DNA of 64,000 bases, taken from assembly GCA_045531405.1 (NCBI GenBank), contig JAZSDX010000035.1, forward strand, positions 1 through 64,000. The letters are read 5' to 3'. Below the pieces are notes generated by a model. That model was not told the DNA's origin. It saw only the letters and a list, made by a program, of their open reading frames with translations, and ran no database searches. This DNA is from RGIG4079 sp045531405 (GTDB taxonomy: Bacteria > Bacteroidota > Bacteroidia > Bacteroidales > Muribaculaceae). The position numbers and the translations under genes were made by a program. The first letter of the stretch is position 1; every line of letters starts with the position of its first letter. Positions 15,105 to 24,700 of the stretch are shown here, one piece after another.

Positions 15105-16706
15105 CTAAAATTGCAATGGCATAATCGTTGCCGAATTTGGCGAGCGAATTCTCAAAAGTCGAGCCACTGTTGGAGCTATGGCGCGAGCATCTATAGGGTG
15201 TGATATTGTTTGAGATGTTACAGAGGGAGACAATATAAATACCGGTGCCGCCGATTTTGCTGCACGAGTTACGATATTGTTGTCAATATTGTTGTCGTTA
15301 TCGTCAATACTCCATCCGGGAGCAATTGAAAATATTATATCTCCAGCATGTTTAATGCTTGTGTTACGATGTATTGCATCTGGGTTGTCTCCAACTCTAC
15401 GAGCAATAATATCGTCAATAGTATAAGCATTTGTTACTCCGCTCATCCTAATTAAGAATTGAGCTACATCTTGTCGCATTGATACGATATCGATGTTTTT
15501 ATCTTTGATGAGCTTGTGGTTTAGATATAAATTATTATTGTGAAATCCTTTAATCCATTCCCCGTTCCCATGTTTGGCCATGAGGTACATGTTGAGTAGC
15601 GAAATAGCTCGGTGAGTAGAGAATTCACCATAAGGAATGCTCCAACGTTCATCATCGCGACGACATCGTGGACGGGAAGGAGTTCCGGCTATAAAAATAA
15701 GGGTGTTTTGCATCCCTATCGATTGTTCGATAGTAGAAAATAATTGAGCAAGATTGTTGTCAAGTTTAATATATGCGTCCATTGTCTCCACTCGAGAGTC
15801 GGGAGTGTGTGAATATTGGTAGGGAGTTAATGTATAAGATATGTTGAGCATATCAACAACACTTTGATGTCTCCCAAGTAATAGTGTTGTTATATATTCG
15901 TTGGCAATTGAAGTTATTTCATCATTGACACATGCCGATTGCTTAAACATTTTATATCTATCTCTTTCGTTTTTAGGAAAAGTATAACGGAATGGATAGG
16001 CCCGACGATGATCGGGGACGTCGGGGTAGAGTGAAATATTTAAGGTCGGTTCCCATGCAATTTTGTCAAGGCGATCAGATAGGGGAGACTTATGGTTGCG
16101 ATTAGAAATAACGGCTGGGACATCCTTATAGTGAGTAGTTGTGGCCCATTTCCCGGTAAGGTCATTTACCCAAAAAGCCGAGTTGGCAGCATGCCCTGCC
16201 ATGATAATTGACTGAATTGCATCGGGGGCTATTGAGTGAACCTGGTTAAGTCCATCGCCATCTATTTTAACCTCGTCAGTTAAGGTTGAAACCAATAATG
16301 CTGAAGGTGAATATGTTTCACTTGTGTAGTTGCCAATTTTAGATGGGTCAAGAAGTATAGGATAGGTTTTGCCTTTTTCAGCATCATATACTTCATAGTT
16401 AGGAATGCCATTAATAGATGGCGCTGCTCCTGAATATATTACAGCCGTGGCTGACGCATTGTCAAGAGGGGTTCCGTAATCGACATTTTGTAAAATTACA
16501 CCATCTTTGATTATTCGATTGAACCCATCTTTGCCAAAAATATGACGAAGTTGGTCAATATATTCTTGATTTAGACCATCAACCATAATGCCTACAACGA
16601 GCGATGGTCGCTTTGAGGCTGTTTGGGCTGAAAGCGACATCGTAATCATTGAGGCTATGAGCGACAAGATGATTCGTTGAGTTATTTTATTTTCTTTGCA
16701 ACGCAT
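15105..16706 (-). CDS. Secreted alkaline-phosphatase-superfamily protein, possibly degenerate
   Basis: 533 residues with a signal peptide (about 1-28, ending SLSAQ). The N-terminal half matches the phosphodiesterase/PafA branch of the alkaline phosphatase superfamily: VVGIMVDGLNQEYID supplies the first metal Asp, NVDYGTPLDNASATAVIYSG supplies the catalytic Thr/Ser region, and GIPNYEVYD is typical. The later metal motif, normally close to TADHG, reads IFIAGTPSRPRCRRDDERW here, so the usual Asp-His pair is missing. The protein may be inactive or use other ligands. It overlaps the DUF4105 gene by 25 bases and is last in the galE operon. The real start could be a little downstream of 16706. Confidence 0.72.
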   Translation of the reverse strand: MRCKENKITQRIILSLIASMITMSLSAQTASKRPSLVVGIMVDGLNQEYIDQLRHIFGKDGFNRIIKDGVILQNVDYGTPLDNASATAVIYSGAAPSINGIPNYEVYDAEKGKTYPILLDPSKIGNYTSETYSPSALLVSTLTDEVKIDGDGLNQVHSIAPDAIQSIIMAGHAANSAFWVNDLTGKWATTTHYKDVPAVISNRNHKSPLSDRLDKIAWEPTLNISLYPDVPDHRRAYPFRYTFPKNERDRYKMFKQSACVNDEITSIANEYITTLLLGRHQSVVDMLNISYTLTPYQYSHTPDSRVETMDAYIKLDNNLAQLFSTIEQSIGMQNTLIFIAGTPSRPRCRRDDERWSIPYGEFSTHRAISLLNMYLMAKHGNGEWIKGFHNNNLYLNHKLIKDKNIDIVSMRQDVAQFLIRMSGVTNAYTIDDIIARRVGDNPDAIHRNTSIKHAGDIIFSIAPGWSIDDNDNNIDNNIVTRAAKSAAPVFILSPSVTSQTISHPIDARAIAPTVARLLRIRSPNSATIMPLQF

Positions 16707-17881
16707 CGTGTAATGTATATATTCGTAGCTGAACGAGTCAAACTTATTAGAATGAGTGGTAGAACTGCAATATTGCCCACTTGAATACCACTTAGCAATA
16801 TTGTCAATAGCAAAATTAATGCCACAATATTAACAAAATGGAAATAGAGGACAATTTTATTAAATTGATTAAACCAAATGCAAATCGTGGGGATAAAACA
16901 TAATGGATTAAATAGTAAAATCATGTAATTGGGAGATGTTGCTTCATTAACCGAAATGAAAATGAGGTAACAAATGAATAAAGATGCAAAAGAGTATATT
17001 CCATAAATTGTCGAGTCAAACCATCGAGTAGCTCTTTTTTTCTTAATATCTTTGACAGAAAGCATTAATGATAAAACAAAGATTAAAGAAAAAATAAAAT
17101 TAGGAGATATAACGTATGGAGTTGGGGGTAACTGAGCAGGAACACCTTCATTGATAATTGTTTCCTTTGTTACAATAGGAATTTTGTTTCCCAAAGAATC
17201 GGTAATTGTGGCTCCTCGCATCATGCTTTCAAGGGCTTCAGGTGCAAACATCTTTTCACGAGTGGGAAGAGCATAGTCAATTCCGGAGCCGAGAGCCAAG
17301 TCAATGCCTAATTGATACCAATCATAATTTTGATGAAAATGTCGCATCTCATCACGATAGGTCCATCTTTCTGCCCCTTCAATATTAGGTTCATTGAATG
17401 CGATTGTATCATTAACAACCTGTTCGATGAGGTTTATTGGTTTGGTAGCACAATTGTTTTTAACGTAATTATAACGGTAAACACAATTTTCGGGCAATAG
17501 GTTGATTTGTAATAAGGTTACTAAATTCCACGCTTGTTGAGGAGTGAGATTTAGTTCTTGTTCTACGATTCTGCGATTTTCTCTTGTGTAATGTTCTAAG
17601 AAGTGATAAAATGGATATGCTCCTACTCGATAGTCGGTTTCTCCTTTTAGGAATTTCAATGCAAAGTTTTTGGTTTGAAATTCAAAAAGTCCATAATTGA
17701 CAGCGATGTCTTCTCCGTTGATTTGTACACGAATGGCTGTGTGGCCGCAAAGTTCATACATCACGCTACCGGCATGGCATGTGATGAGGCTGATGCGAGG
17801 TGTTTGAATAGAATCATTTTGTGTCGCCCAAGCAGTGCAACACAAAATTAAACCGACAACAATATTAAGCAATCGTTTCAT
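16682..17881 (-). CDS. DUF4105 membrane protein
   Basis: 399 residues. A signal peptide (about 1-19) is followed by a DUF4105 domain (about 25-190) with TCHAGSVMYELCGHTAIRV, NYGLFEFQTKNFALKFLKGE and VKNNCATKPINLIE. These contain the conserved His, Asn and Cys of the family, which resembles a papain-like periplasmic enzyme. The C-terminal part (about 255-395) has roughly five hydrophobic helices (PNFIFSLIFVLSLMLSV and others), so the enzyme-like domain is membrane-tethered on the periplasmic side. The function is not established. It lies 20 bases after galE and overlaps the next gene, so all three are cotranscribed. Confidence 0.82.
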   Translation of the reverse strand: MKRLLNIVVGLILCCTAWATQNDSIQTPRISLITCHAGSVMYELCGHTAIRVQINGEDIAVNYGLFEFQTKNFALKFLKGETDYRVGAYPFYHFLEHYTRENRRIVEQELNLTPQQAWNLVTLLQINLLPENCVYRYNYVKNNCATKPINLIEQVVNDTIAFNEPNIEGAERWTYRDEMRHFHQNYDWYQLGIDLALGSGIDYALPTREKMFAPEALESMMRGATITDSLGNKIPIVTKETIINEGVPAQLPPTPYVISPNFIFSLIFVLSLMLSVKDIKKKRATRWFDSTIYGIYSFASLFICYLIFISVNEATSPNYMILLFNPLCFIPTICIWFNQFNKIVLYFHFVNIVALILLLTILLSGIQVGNIAVLPLILISLTRSATNIYITRCVAKKIK

Positions 17882-17901
17882 CTCATCGTAATAATTCGAG
17901 A

Positions 17902-18939
17902 TTACATGATGCCTCGTTCACGTAAGCGACATTGCCATGCCCAGGCCGAGCGCATAGTGTCGTCAATTGAAGCTGTTGCTTTCCAACCGAGCACCTCATT
18001 GGCAAATTTAGGGTCTGCCCACACTTTTTCAATATCTCCGGCACGACGACCTACTATTTTGTGAGGAACTTTAACACCTGTTGCACGTTCAAATGCTGCG
18101 ATAAGTTCTTTAACTGAAAGACCTATACCTGTTCCCAAGTTGAAAGTTTCAACATTATCAAGGCTCTTGTCTTGTAACATACGCTCAACTGCAATTACGT
18201 GTGCTTTTGCAAGGTCAACAACATTAATGAAGTCGCGAATACATGAGCCGTCGGGAGTGTTGTAATCATCGCCAAATACGCTCAACTCTTTGCGAATGCC
18301 AATGGCTGTTTGAGTGAGGTAGGGGATAAGATTTTGAGGAACCCCATTGGGTAATTCGCCGATTTCAGCAGTTGGGTGAGCTCCTACTGGATTAAAATAG
18401 CGTAAAATCACACTCTTGATAGGAGAACCACTTCGCACTACGTCGTGAATGATTTCTTCACATATTTGTTTGGTGTTGCCGTAAGGTGAAGTCGCAGTTT
18501 TTATAGGTGCAGCTTCGGTAACAGGATTTGCATCAGGCTCGCCATATACTGTACACGATGAAGAAAAAACTATCCCTTTAACATCGTTTTGTGGCATAAG
18601 GTCGAGCAAGTTTATCAATGTATTGAGGTTGTTGCGATAATATAGAGTGGGTTTCTCCATTGACTCTCCCACAGCTTTACTCGCTGCAAAATTTATTATC
18701 CCGGTAATGTCGGGGTATTGTTGGAAAAGTTTTGACAATGCATCAAAATCAGTACAATCGGCTTCTACAAAATCTGGACGAATGCCGGTGATGCGCTCAA
18801 TACCATCAAGAACTTCGACATTGCTATTTGAAAGGTTGTCTATAATTACAACAGGATATCCTGCTTGTTGAAGTTCAACCACAGTGTGAGAACCAATATA
18901 TCCAGTACCACCGGTGACTAATATGCGTTCAGTTTTCAT
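17902..18939 (-). CDS. galE: UDP-glucose 4-epimerase
   Basis: 345 residues. It interconverts UDP-glucose and UDP-galactose using bound NAD for galactose use and glycan synthesis. The Rossmann motif VTGGTGYIGSHT starts at residue 7, the catalytic SSSCTVYG and SPYGNTKQ (Tyr and Lys of the YxxxK pair) follow, and LRYFNPVGAHPTAEIGE and FNLGTGIGLSVKEL are typical of GalE. It is the first gene of a minus-strand operon with the DUF4105 and phosphatase genes. Confidence 0.95.
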   Translation of the reverse strand: MKTERILVTGGTGYIGSHTVVELQQAGYPVVIIDNLSNSNVEVLDGIERITGIRPDFVEADCTDFDALSKLFQQYPDITGIINFAASKAVGESMEKPTLYYRNNLNTLINLLDLMPQNDVKGIVFSSSCTVYGEPDANPVTEAAPIKTATSPYGNTKQICEEIIHDVVRSGSPIKSVILRYFNPVGAHPTAEIGELPNGVPQNLIPYLTQTAIGIRKELSVFGDDYNTPDGSCIRDFINVVDLAKAHVIAVERMLQDKSLDNVETFNLGTGIGLSVKELIAAFERATGVKVPHKIVGRRAGDIEKVWADPKFANEVLGWKATASIDDTMRSAWAWQCRLRERGIM

Positions 18940-18969
18940 AATCGTAAAATCATTTATTAATTGTTTCTA

Positions 18970-18977
18970 CAAAGATA
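18970..18977 (-). promoter_or_regulatory. -7 box of the galE operon
   Basis: Minus strand TATCTTTG, 30 bases before the galE ATG. Confidence 0.6.
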
Positions 18978-19038
18978 CGAAATAAAAATGATTAACTAAC
19001 GATTATTAGAAGATAGATTTAGGTGTTGATACTGATGT

Positions 19039-20877
19039 TTATATTTTTACGACTTTCATTTGGCAATTTTTGCAGTCAAAGTCAAGACGAAAACGGTTAT
19101 ATCCTGATTTGATGAATAGCAAGTTGGGTAGTTGCTTTGCTTTTGATGACTTTAGACAACAACCCAATTCGCGCCGAATACAATAGCGTGTAGTCATTAC
19201 AACAAGTTCATGCTCAGGCTGTCGCACCTCCAACGCTGGTTTGATTTTCGTCACACCATGTTCTACGTAGAATTGTTGCGCTAATCGATTTGACACATTG
19301 TCGTGATAAGAGAGTTGAGTCCCCATCGGTGGAACTGCGCTTATGTTTTCGGGTAGTCGATAATCGCGTTCATATCTAATGCGATGTGTCTTATCAAGAA
19401 GGTCTATGGCTTGTCGGCGAAGGTCGGCAAGTTGTGATGCCGGAACGAAAATATTCCCAGCATTATCGTTAATAGAAGATATGTTATAAATTGTTCCTCC
19501 AATTTTTTCAAGTACCCTACGTCGTGCTTCAAGTTGAGGTGTTTTAGCTTTTTGAAGATTGGTGCAAAGAGTAGATGTTATTCTGTTGCCTCGTTGGTCC
19601 GAAATATCAAGAGCCAAGATATTTGGCGAAGCAGTGCGAAGTGTCATATCAATGTCAATTAATCGTATAGCGGTGTCTTGTGCGAGCTTGTCGTCCCAAT
19701 GTTTATCTCTGTTACGATAGATGGTTGTCCCGGTTTCTACAAATACTTTTATGGCAGGATAAATGGTGTTTTTGTCAATTTTATTAAGTCGGAAGCCTTT
19801 GAATGGTCCTCCATTGTCAAAAAATCCCAAGCCATCTCCGTTATGTAATTCTGTAGAAATCTCTTTTAATATAATTGCGTTAGCCGATAAGAATCGTTTT
19901 ACTCGTCCCACCGGTTCTCCAATAGATTTAGGAGTGTGGAGCGATGCCATAGAGCGATGAGCCGAAATGTCATCGGCAAAATAGCGAGTGAAGCCTCGGT
20001 TGAAACTTTTTGCAAGATTTGGAGTGAACGAGATTACGCTATTTCCCACTGATGCTCGTTGATACTTTTCGGGATATTTTTCGATTACCATATCAATGGC
20101 TTGACGATAGGCTGCAACCGTATTTTTTACATAGTTGATATCTTTTAACCTTCCTTCAATTTTGAATGAAGAAATTCCGGCATTCAACATTGCTTCAATG
20201 TCGGTAATGCGATTGAGATCACGCAACGAAAGTAGATATTTCTGATATTCTAAAATCTCACCATCGCAATCTATAAGGTCATAAGGTAATCGGCACATTT
20301 GTGAACATTCACCACGATTAGCACTACGCCCAGTAGCAATGAAACTAGCTTGACAGTCGCCACTATAGCTCACACACAATGCCCCATGCACAAATGCCTC
20401 GAGAGGGGCATTGACATTGTTATGAATTTCGGCAATTTCTTCAAAGGATAATTCGCGAGCAAGTACAATTTGCGAAAATCCTACTTGTTCAAGAAATTGG
20501 GCTTTCTTTGCATCACGAGTGTCGCATTGGGTGCTTGCATGAAGTGCGATAGGGGGGGTGTTCATTCGTAAAATTCCCATATCTTGCACAATAAGTGCAT
20601 CAACGCCTAATTTGTAAAGATTATGGATGAGGCGTTCAACAACCTCAATTTCATTATTGTAGATTATTGTATTTACGGTAATATAAACTTTTACGTTGAA
20701 TTGATGAGCAAAATCGACAACTTTGGCAATGCCTTCAAGAGAATTTCCGGCAGCCGACCGTGCACCATGACTTGTTGCTCCCATATACACTGCATCAGCT
20801 CCATGTTTGATGGCTTCGATTGCAGTATTGGCATCACGTGCAGGTGCTAATAATTCTATTTTGCGAGGTTTCTCCAT
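19039..20877 (-). CDS. U32 family protein, RlhA-like
   Basis: 612 residues. The N-terminal U32 barrel begins IELLAPARDANTAIEAIKHG and contains FVHGALCVSYSGDCQASF and RGECSQMCRLPYDL, whose Cys residues are the iron-sulfur ligands of the family. The long second half resembles the DUF3656 extension found in RlhA, which makes 5-hydroxycytidine in 23S rRNA, and lacks sequence resembling the short collagenase-type U32 proteins. A role in rRNA hydroxylation is likely but not certain. The C-terminus has further Cys (CIRRELGCCLKSS and DCKNCQM). It is a single gene with its own promoter. Confidence 0.85.
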   Translation of the reverse strand: MEKPRKIELLAPARDANTAIEAIKHGADAVYMGATSHGARSAAGNSLEGIAKVVDFAHQFNVKVYITVNTIIYNNEIEVVERLIHNLYKLGVDALIVQDMGILRMNTPPIALHASTQCDTRDAKKAQFLEQVGFSQIVLARELSFEEIAEIHNNVNAPLEAFVHGALCVSYSGDCQASFIATGRSANRGECSQMCRLPYDLIDCDGEILEYQKYLLSLRDLNRITDIEAMLNAGISSFKIEGRLKDINYVKNTVAAYRQAIDMVIEKYPEKYQRASVGNSVISFTPNLAKSFNRGFTRYFADDISAHRSMASLHTPKSIGEPVGRVKRFLSANAIILKEISTELHNGDGLGFFDNGGPFKGFRLNKIDKNTIYPAIKVFVETGTTIYRNRDKHWDDKLAQDTAIRLIDIDMTLRTASPNILALDISDQRGNRITSTLCTNLQKAKTPQLEARRRVLEKIGGTIYNISSINDNAGNIFVPASQLADLRRQAIDLLDKTHRIRYERDYRLPENISAVPPMGTQLSYHDNVSNRLAQQFYVEHGVTKIKPALEVRQPEHELVVMTTRYCIRRELGCCLKSSKAKQLPNLLFIKSGYNRFRLDFDCKNCQMKVVKI

Positions 20878-20886
20878 AATCTACGG

Positions 20887-20894
20887 CAAAGGTA
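20887..20894 (-). promoter_or_regulatory. -7 box of the U32 gene
   Basis: Minus strand TACCTTTG, nine bases before the ATG. Confidence 0.55.
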
Positions 20895-21026
20895 GTGAAA
20901 TTAAAAAATAAATCCTTAATTTTGTGAAATTAATTGCTAAAGTTTTAGATAAGATATTCTAAACGATAAATATTAAAATTTTTAGGCTAAGGGAATAAAT
21001 ATTACAATTAAATAATGAAATAACCG

Positions 21027-22151
21027 ATGAAGAAACATATTATTGCTACGGTGTTGTTGACAATCACTTTTATTCAAATGTCATCAGAATTAGTGAAGTC
21101 TGAGCAACCCTATGTATATGAATTTACGATAGAAAAAGAAAATGCTGCAACCCCGGTAAAAGACCAGGCAAAGACGGGAACTTGTTGGTGTTATGCCATG
21201 ACATCTTTTATGGAATCGGAGTTGATACGCACCGGTAAAGGTGAACATGATTTGTCGGAAATGTTTATAGTGCGACACAATTACATTCGTCGCATAAAGG
21301 ACAATGTACTTCGCCGTGGACGAGGCAATGTGACTCCGGGCAGTATTGGTCATATGCACACATGGGTAATGAAGAATGTAGGGATAATGCCTGAAGAGGC
21401 TTATCGAGGAATCGCATATGATTCAGAAAAACATAATCATGAAGATCTAAATCAATGGGTGAAAGCGATAAACGCTACTGCCGTTGATATGAAGAAACCT
21501 CTTCCTATTGAGATTGTAGAGGGTGTGCTTGATGCTTATTTGGGGAAAGTGCCTGAGAAATTCATATATCAAGGTAAGGAATACACAGCTGAAAGCTTTG
21601 GTAGAAGTTTGGGGCTAAATGCCGATGATTATGTAGAGATTACGAGTTTTACACATCACCCATTCTATGAAAAAGTGATGGTTGAAGTACCAGATAATTG
21701 GGATTATGAAAAAATGTATAATGTGCCTCTTGATGAGTTTATGCAGATAATTGACCATGCTATTAATTCCGGTTATACTGTAGTGTGGGACGGCGATTTG
21801 ACAGAGCCGGGATATGCTTTTCAACACTATGTGGCAGTTAATACCTCAGAGGATATTCGCAACCAGAAGCAATTAAGTGCAAAGGCAGTGGAAATACCGG
21901 TAACACAAGAAAGCCGTCAAACGTATTTTGAAACGTTTCAAACGGTTGATGACCACTTGGAGCATATCACAGGTATAGCACATGACCAAGACGGAGTGAA
22001 ATACTACAAAACAAAAAATTCCTTTGGATTAGAACGTAATGGCTCCGGCTATCATTTTATGTCAGAGGAATATGTGAAAGGAAAAACAATATCAATTGTA
22101 GTAAATAAGAACTCAATCCCAAAAACAATGAGAAAAAAACTTGGGATATAA
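21027..22151 (+). CDS. Secreted C1-like cysteine peptidase (bleomycin hydrolase/PepC type)
   Basis: 374 residues with a signal-peptide-like start (about 1-20). The papain-type active site is visible: VKDQAKTGTCWCYAMTSF holds the oxyanion Gln and catalytic Cys, AFQHYVAVNT holds the His, and YYKTKNSFGLERNGSG holds the Asn. The order and spacing match the peptidase C1B (aminopeptidase C) family, which is usually about 440 residues, so this member is somewhat short. The predicted export signal suggests peptide processing in the periplasm. It is convergent with the acyltransferase gene and shares a hairpin terminator with it. Confidence 0.87.
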   Translation: MKKHIIATVLLTITFIQMSSELVKSEQPYVYEFTIEKENAATPVKDQAKTGTCWCYAMTSFMESELIRTGKGEHDLSEMFIVRHNYIRRIKDNVLRRGRGNVTPGSIGHMHTWVMKNVGIMPEEAYRGIAYDSEKHNHEDLNQWVKAINATAVDMKKPLPIEIVEGVLDAYLGKVPEKFIYQGKEYTAESFGRSLGLNADDYVEITSFTHHPFYEKVMVEVPDNWDYEKMYNVPLDEFMQIIDHAINSGYTVVWDGDLTEPGYAFQHYVAVNTSEDIRNQKQLSAKAVEIPVTQESRQTYFETFQTVDDHLEHITGIAHDQDGVKYYKTKNSFGLERNGSGYHFMSEEYVKGKTISIVVNKNSIPKTMRKKLGI

Positions 22152-22185
22152 TGTAATTAAATTTCTCCTTAAAGTAGAATATTAT

Positions 22186-22224
22186 ACACCCACTTAATCG
22201 TTTGCGGTTTTAGTGGGTGTTTTT
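22186..22224. terminator. Bidirectional terminator overlapping the acyltransferase stop
   Basis: CACCCACT pairs with AGTGGGTG and is followed by TTTTT on the plus strand. It serves the peptidase gene, and its left arm spans the last codons of the convergent acyltransferase gene. Confidence 0.75.
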
Positions 22225-23213
22225 GCACCAAATAGGATTTTACCTAAAATAGGATTTGTTCGCAAAATATTACTAATTAACAAGCATATTCCGATAATCA
22301 CCAAGCTTGTAGCGATTGAGATTATAAATATGATAAAGGGAGAGTCTATCCCTGTGTCTTTAATCCATGAAATAGAGTCTGAAATAAAGAAAATGTGTAA
22401 AAGATAAATATCAAGAGTGCGACGCCCTATATATTGTAAAGCTTGTCCTATACGGGAGTTATCTATATAATTACTATTCTTCATAAATAAATAGAAGATT
22501 GAGAATAGCCCAAGCATAGATGTCGCTAATTTTAGTTCTAACTTAAAAAAAATTTTTTTGAGAAACAAACATGCTCCTACAAACATAAATATAATAGTAA
22601 GGGTCATTATTATATCTTTGTTGAAGATAATTTTGATTTTGTCAAAATATTTTTTTGAGAGAGTGCCTACGACAAAGAAGATGAAAAACTCAGAATTCCA
22701 TATTATTGCATCAAAGAGAATTGGAATCTTCTCCGAAATCGCAGCATCGTTTGCAAGTATATATAGGATGATAGCAATGATTAAAAGAAGGATTTTACAT
22801 ATAATTTGCTTCTTTATTATGAGATTGAATAGCACATAAACAAAAAAATACTCAAATAAAGTGATGGTAAACCAAAAACCATTATATTTGGCATTTAGAG
22901 TGTTAATAGAAAAAATAAACATGAAAAGGGATAGGAATATTGTGGTAGGGATAATTTGTACTAAAAACTTTTTAGATAAAAATTTAATACAATTGGAAAA
23001 ATCCCAAATCTGTTCATCTTTATAAAAAATAAACCCACTGATAAAAAAGAATAATGGCAGTCTAAACAATCCGAAAAATTCGAAATAGGGAAACGCATTG
23101 CACTCTGAACTCCAAGCGACATGAACGCTTACCACTAATAACATCATTAATCCGCGCAACGAATCAATGTATCCGATTCGTCGTTTTGTGATTGGTAGGC
23201 ATTCTTCCCTCAT
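22194..23213 (-). CDS. Acyltransferase 3 family membrane protein
   Basis: 339 residues with about ten hydrophobic helices. The family signature is RRIGYIDSLRGLMMLLVVSVHVAW, with the conserved Arg and His, followed by FRLPLFFFISGFIFYKDE. These enzymes O-acetylate surface glycans or lipids at the inner membrane. Base composition is AT-rich compared with metA. It starts 29 bases after the metA stop and may be cotranscribed with it, though a biochemical link is not obvious. Confidence 0.87.
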   Translation of the reverse strand: MREECLPITKRRIGYIDSLRGLMMLLVVSVHVAWSSECNAFPYFEFFGLFRLPLFFFISGFIFYKDEQIWDFSNCIKFLSKKFLVQIIPTTIFLSLFMFIFSINTLNAKYNGFWFTITLFEYFFVYVLFNLIIKKQIICKILLLIIAIILYILANDAAISEKIPILFDAIIWNSEFFIFFVVGTLSKKYFDKIKIIFNKDIIMTLTIIFMFVGACLFLKKIFFKLELKLATSMLGLFSIFYLFMKNSNYIDNSRIGQALQYIGRRTLDIYLLHIFFISDSISWIKDTGIDSPFIIFIISIATSLVIIGICLLISNILRTNPILGKILFGAKTPTKTAND

Positions 23214-23242
23214 ATTTTATCAATAGTTGATTTATTGAAGTT

Positions 23243-24160
23243 TTATTTAATGTCGCGAATGTCGTAGGGGGTTGCTTGGTAAACGAAATAGTTGAGCCAA
23301 TTTGAGAATAGGAGATTGGCATGAGAACGCCAACGCACAATGGGTTGTTGCGATGGGTCATCGTTGAGATAGTAGTTGGCAGGGATTGCCGGATTGATGC
23401 CTTTCTCAAGGTCGCGATGATATTCAAAGTCAAGTGTTCCGGGTGAATATTCTGAATGTCCGGTAATGAAAAATTCGCGACCACCACGAGCCATCACCAT
23501 ATATATGCCACTTTCATCGCTCTCGGCAATGATTTTAAGTTCGGGAACTTTTTCTATATCTTCACGACGCACCTCGCTATAACGACTATGAGGCACATAA
23601 AACACATCGTCAAACCCTCGGAAAATGGGGTTGAGTTCATCGTCAATTCGATGCTTGAACACACCTGAAATTTTTTTGTCAAGTACATATTTAGGTATCC
23701 CGTAGTGGTAATAAAGCCCGGCGAGTGCAGCCCAACAAATATATAGGGTAGATGTGACGTGTTTTTTTGCCCAATCAAAAATCTCAGTGAGTTCGTGCCA
23801 ATAGTCAACATCTTCAAATGCAACTTTTTCAACAGGAGCACCGGTTATGATAAGCCCGTCGTAATTGTTGTGTTTTACTTCGTCAAATTTTTTGTAGAAT
23901 GTTTCAATGTGCTCACGAGGCGTGTTCTTTGAAACATGGCTATCGGTATCGATAAAGTCTAATTCTATTTGAAGAGGAGTGTTAGAGATAAGACGCAAAA
24001 GGTCGGTTTCTGTCATGATTTTCAACGGCATAAGGTTGAGAATCGCTATTCGCAGAGGACGAATGTCTTGCGATGATGCACGTTGCTCATCAATAACAAA
24101 AATATTTTCAGAACGTAATGTCTCAACCGCCGGAAGCGAAACAGGAACTCTAACAGGCAT
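23243..24160 (-). CDS. metA: Homoserine O-acyltransferase, predicted acetyl-specific
   Basis: 305 residues, the normal length. It acylates homoserine for methionine synthesis. The catalytic Cys is in LYICWAALAGLYYHYG, and TGHSEYSPGTLDFEYHRD carries the catalytic His and nearby Glu. Residue 111 falls in TGAPVEK and is Glu. In studied MetA proteins Glu111 goes with acetyl-CoA use and Gly111 (E. coli) with succinyl-CoA, so this is probably a homoserine O-acetyltransferase despite the gene name. I saw no SAM riboswitch upstream. Confidence 0.93.
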   Translation of the reverse strand: MPVRVPVSLPAVETLRSENIFVIDEQRASSQDIRPLRIAILNLMPLKIMTETDLLRLISNTPLQIELDFIDTDSHVSKNTPREHIETFYKKFDEVKHNNYDGLIITGAPVEKVAFEDVDYWHELTEIFDWAKKHVTSTLYICWAALAGLYYHYGIPKYVLDKKISGVFKHRIDDELNPIFRGFDDVFYVPHSRYSEVRREDIEKVPELKIIAESDESGIYMVMARGGREFFITGHSEYSPGTLDFEYHRDLEKGINPAIPANYYLNDDPSQQPIVRWRSHANLLFSNWLNYFVYQATPYDIRDIK

Positions 24161-24187
24161 AAATTTAGATATTTAAGAAAAACACTA

Positions 24188-24195
24188 CAAAGGTA
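24188..24195 (-). promoter_or_regulatory. -7 box of metA
   Basis: Minus strand TACCTTTG, 27 bases before the ATG. Confidence 0.55.
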
Positions 24196-24371
24196 ATGTT
24201 TTTAATTGAAAAGTGAAAATAGGACAATTAAAGCAAGAACGATTATTATATTAGGGGAAAATGTGAATTTTATAGCCAAAAATAATGGGATAATGTGAAA
24301 AAGAGGCTGTATTTCGTCGGGAAAATGTGACAACGGATAATATTTGAACAGAAAAGGAAGTGTGAATTCCT

Positions 24372-24560
24372 TTATTGTTCAAAATTTTGCTGCTGAGTAT
24401 CCTCTATGGTTTCATTTTTACTACTTGAACGCCATTTTATATCTTTTGAACAAAAAATATAGTCATGAACAGCGAAAAAGGTTGTAGGCATACAACCATA
24501 TTGAAAACATTTTGTATCTAAATAAGGTACCATGACAGGCAATGCAGGTGGAAACGGCAT
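24372..24560 (-). CDS. Small hypothetical protein, doubtful
   Basis: 62 residues beginning MPFPPALPVMVPYLDTKC, with three Cys and a polar C-terminus. Not recognised. It sits in a gene-poor stretch next to a strong hairpin (24564-24601). It may be a real short protein or a remnant. Confidence 0.3.
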   Translation of the reverse strand: MPFPPALPVMVPYLDTKCFQYGCMPTTFFAVHDYIFCSKDIKWRSSSKNETIEDTQQQNFEQ

Positions 24561-24563
24561 AAA

Positions 24564-24601
24564 AAATCGGTTGTCCTTGTTAATCCTTGGGCAACCGATT
24601 T
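24564..24601. terminator. Hairpin with AT flanks
   Basis: AAATCGGTTG pairs with CAACCGATTT with A and T tracts outside, so it could terminate transcription in either direction. On the minus strand it would end the transcript of the small genes at 24701-25060. Confidence 0.6.
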
Positions 24602-24700
24602 CATATATTTGAATAGTCTAATTCCTCTTATAATAAAGTAAAGTCATACTTGAATATTTCCCTCAACGAATGTTATTTCCTTTTTTTCTGATAGTATGTC

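Noticed and set aside
24161..24371. SAM riboswitch upstream of metA
   Set aside because: No SAM-I or SAM-II core could be drawn, and only a -7 box was found.
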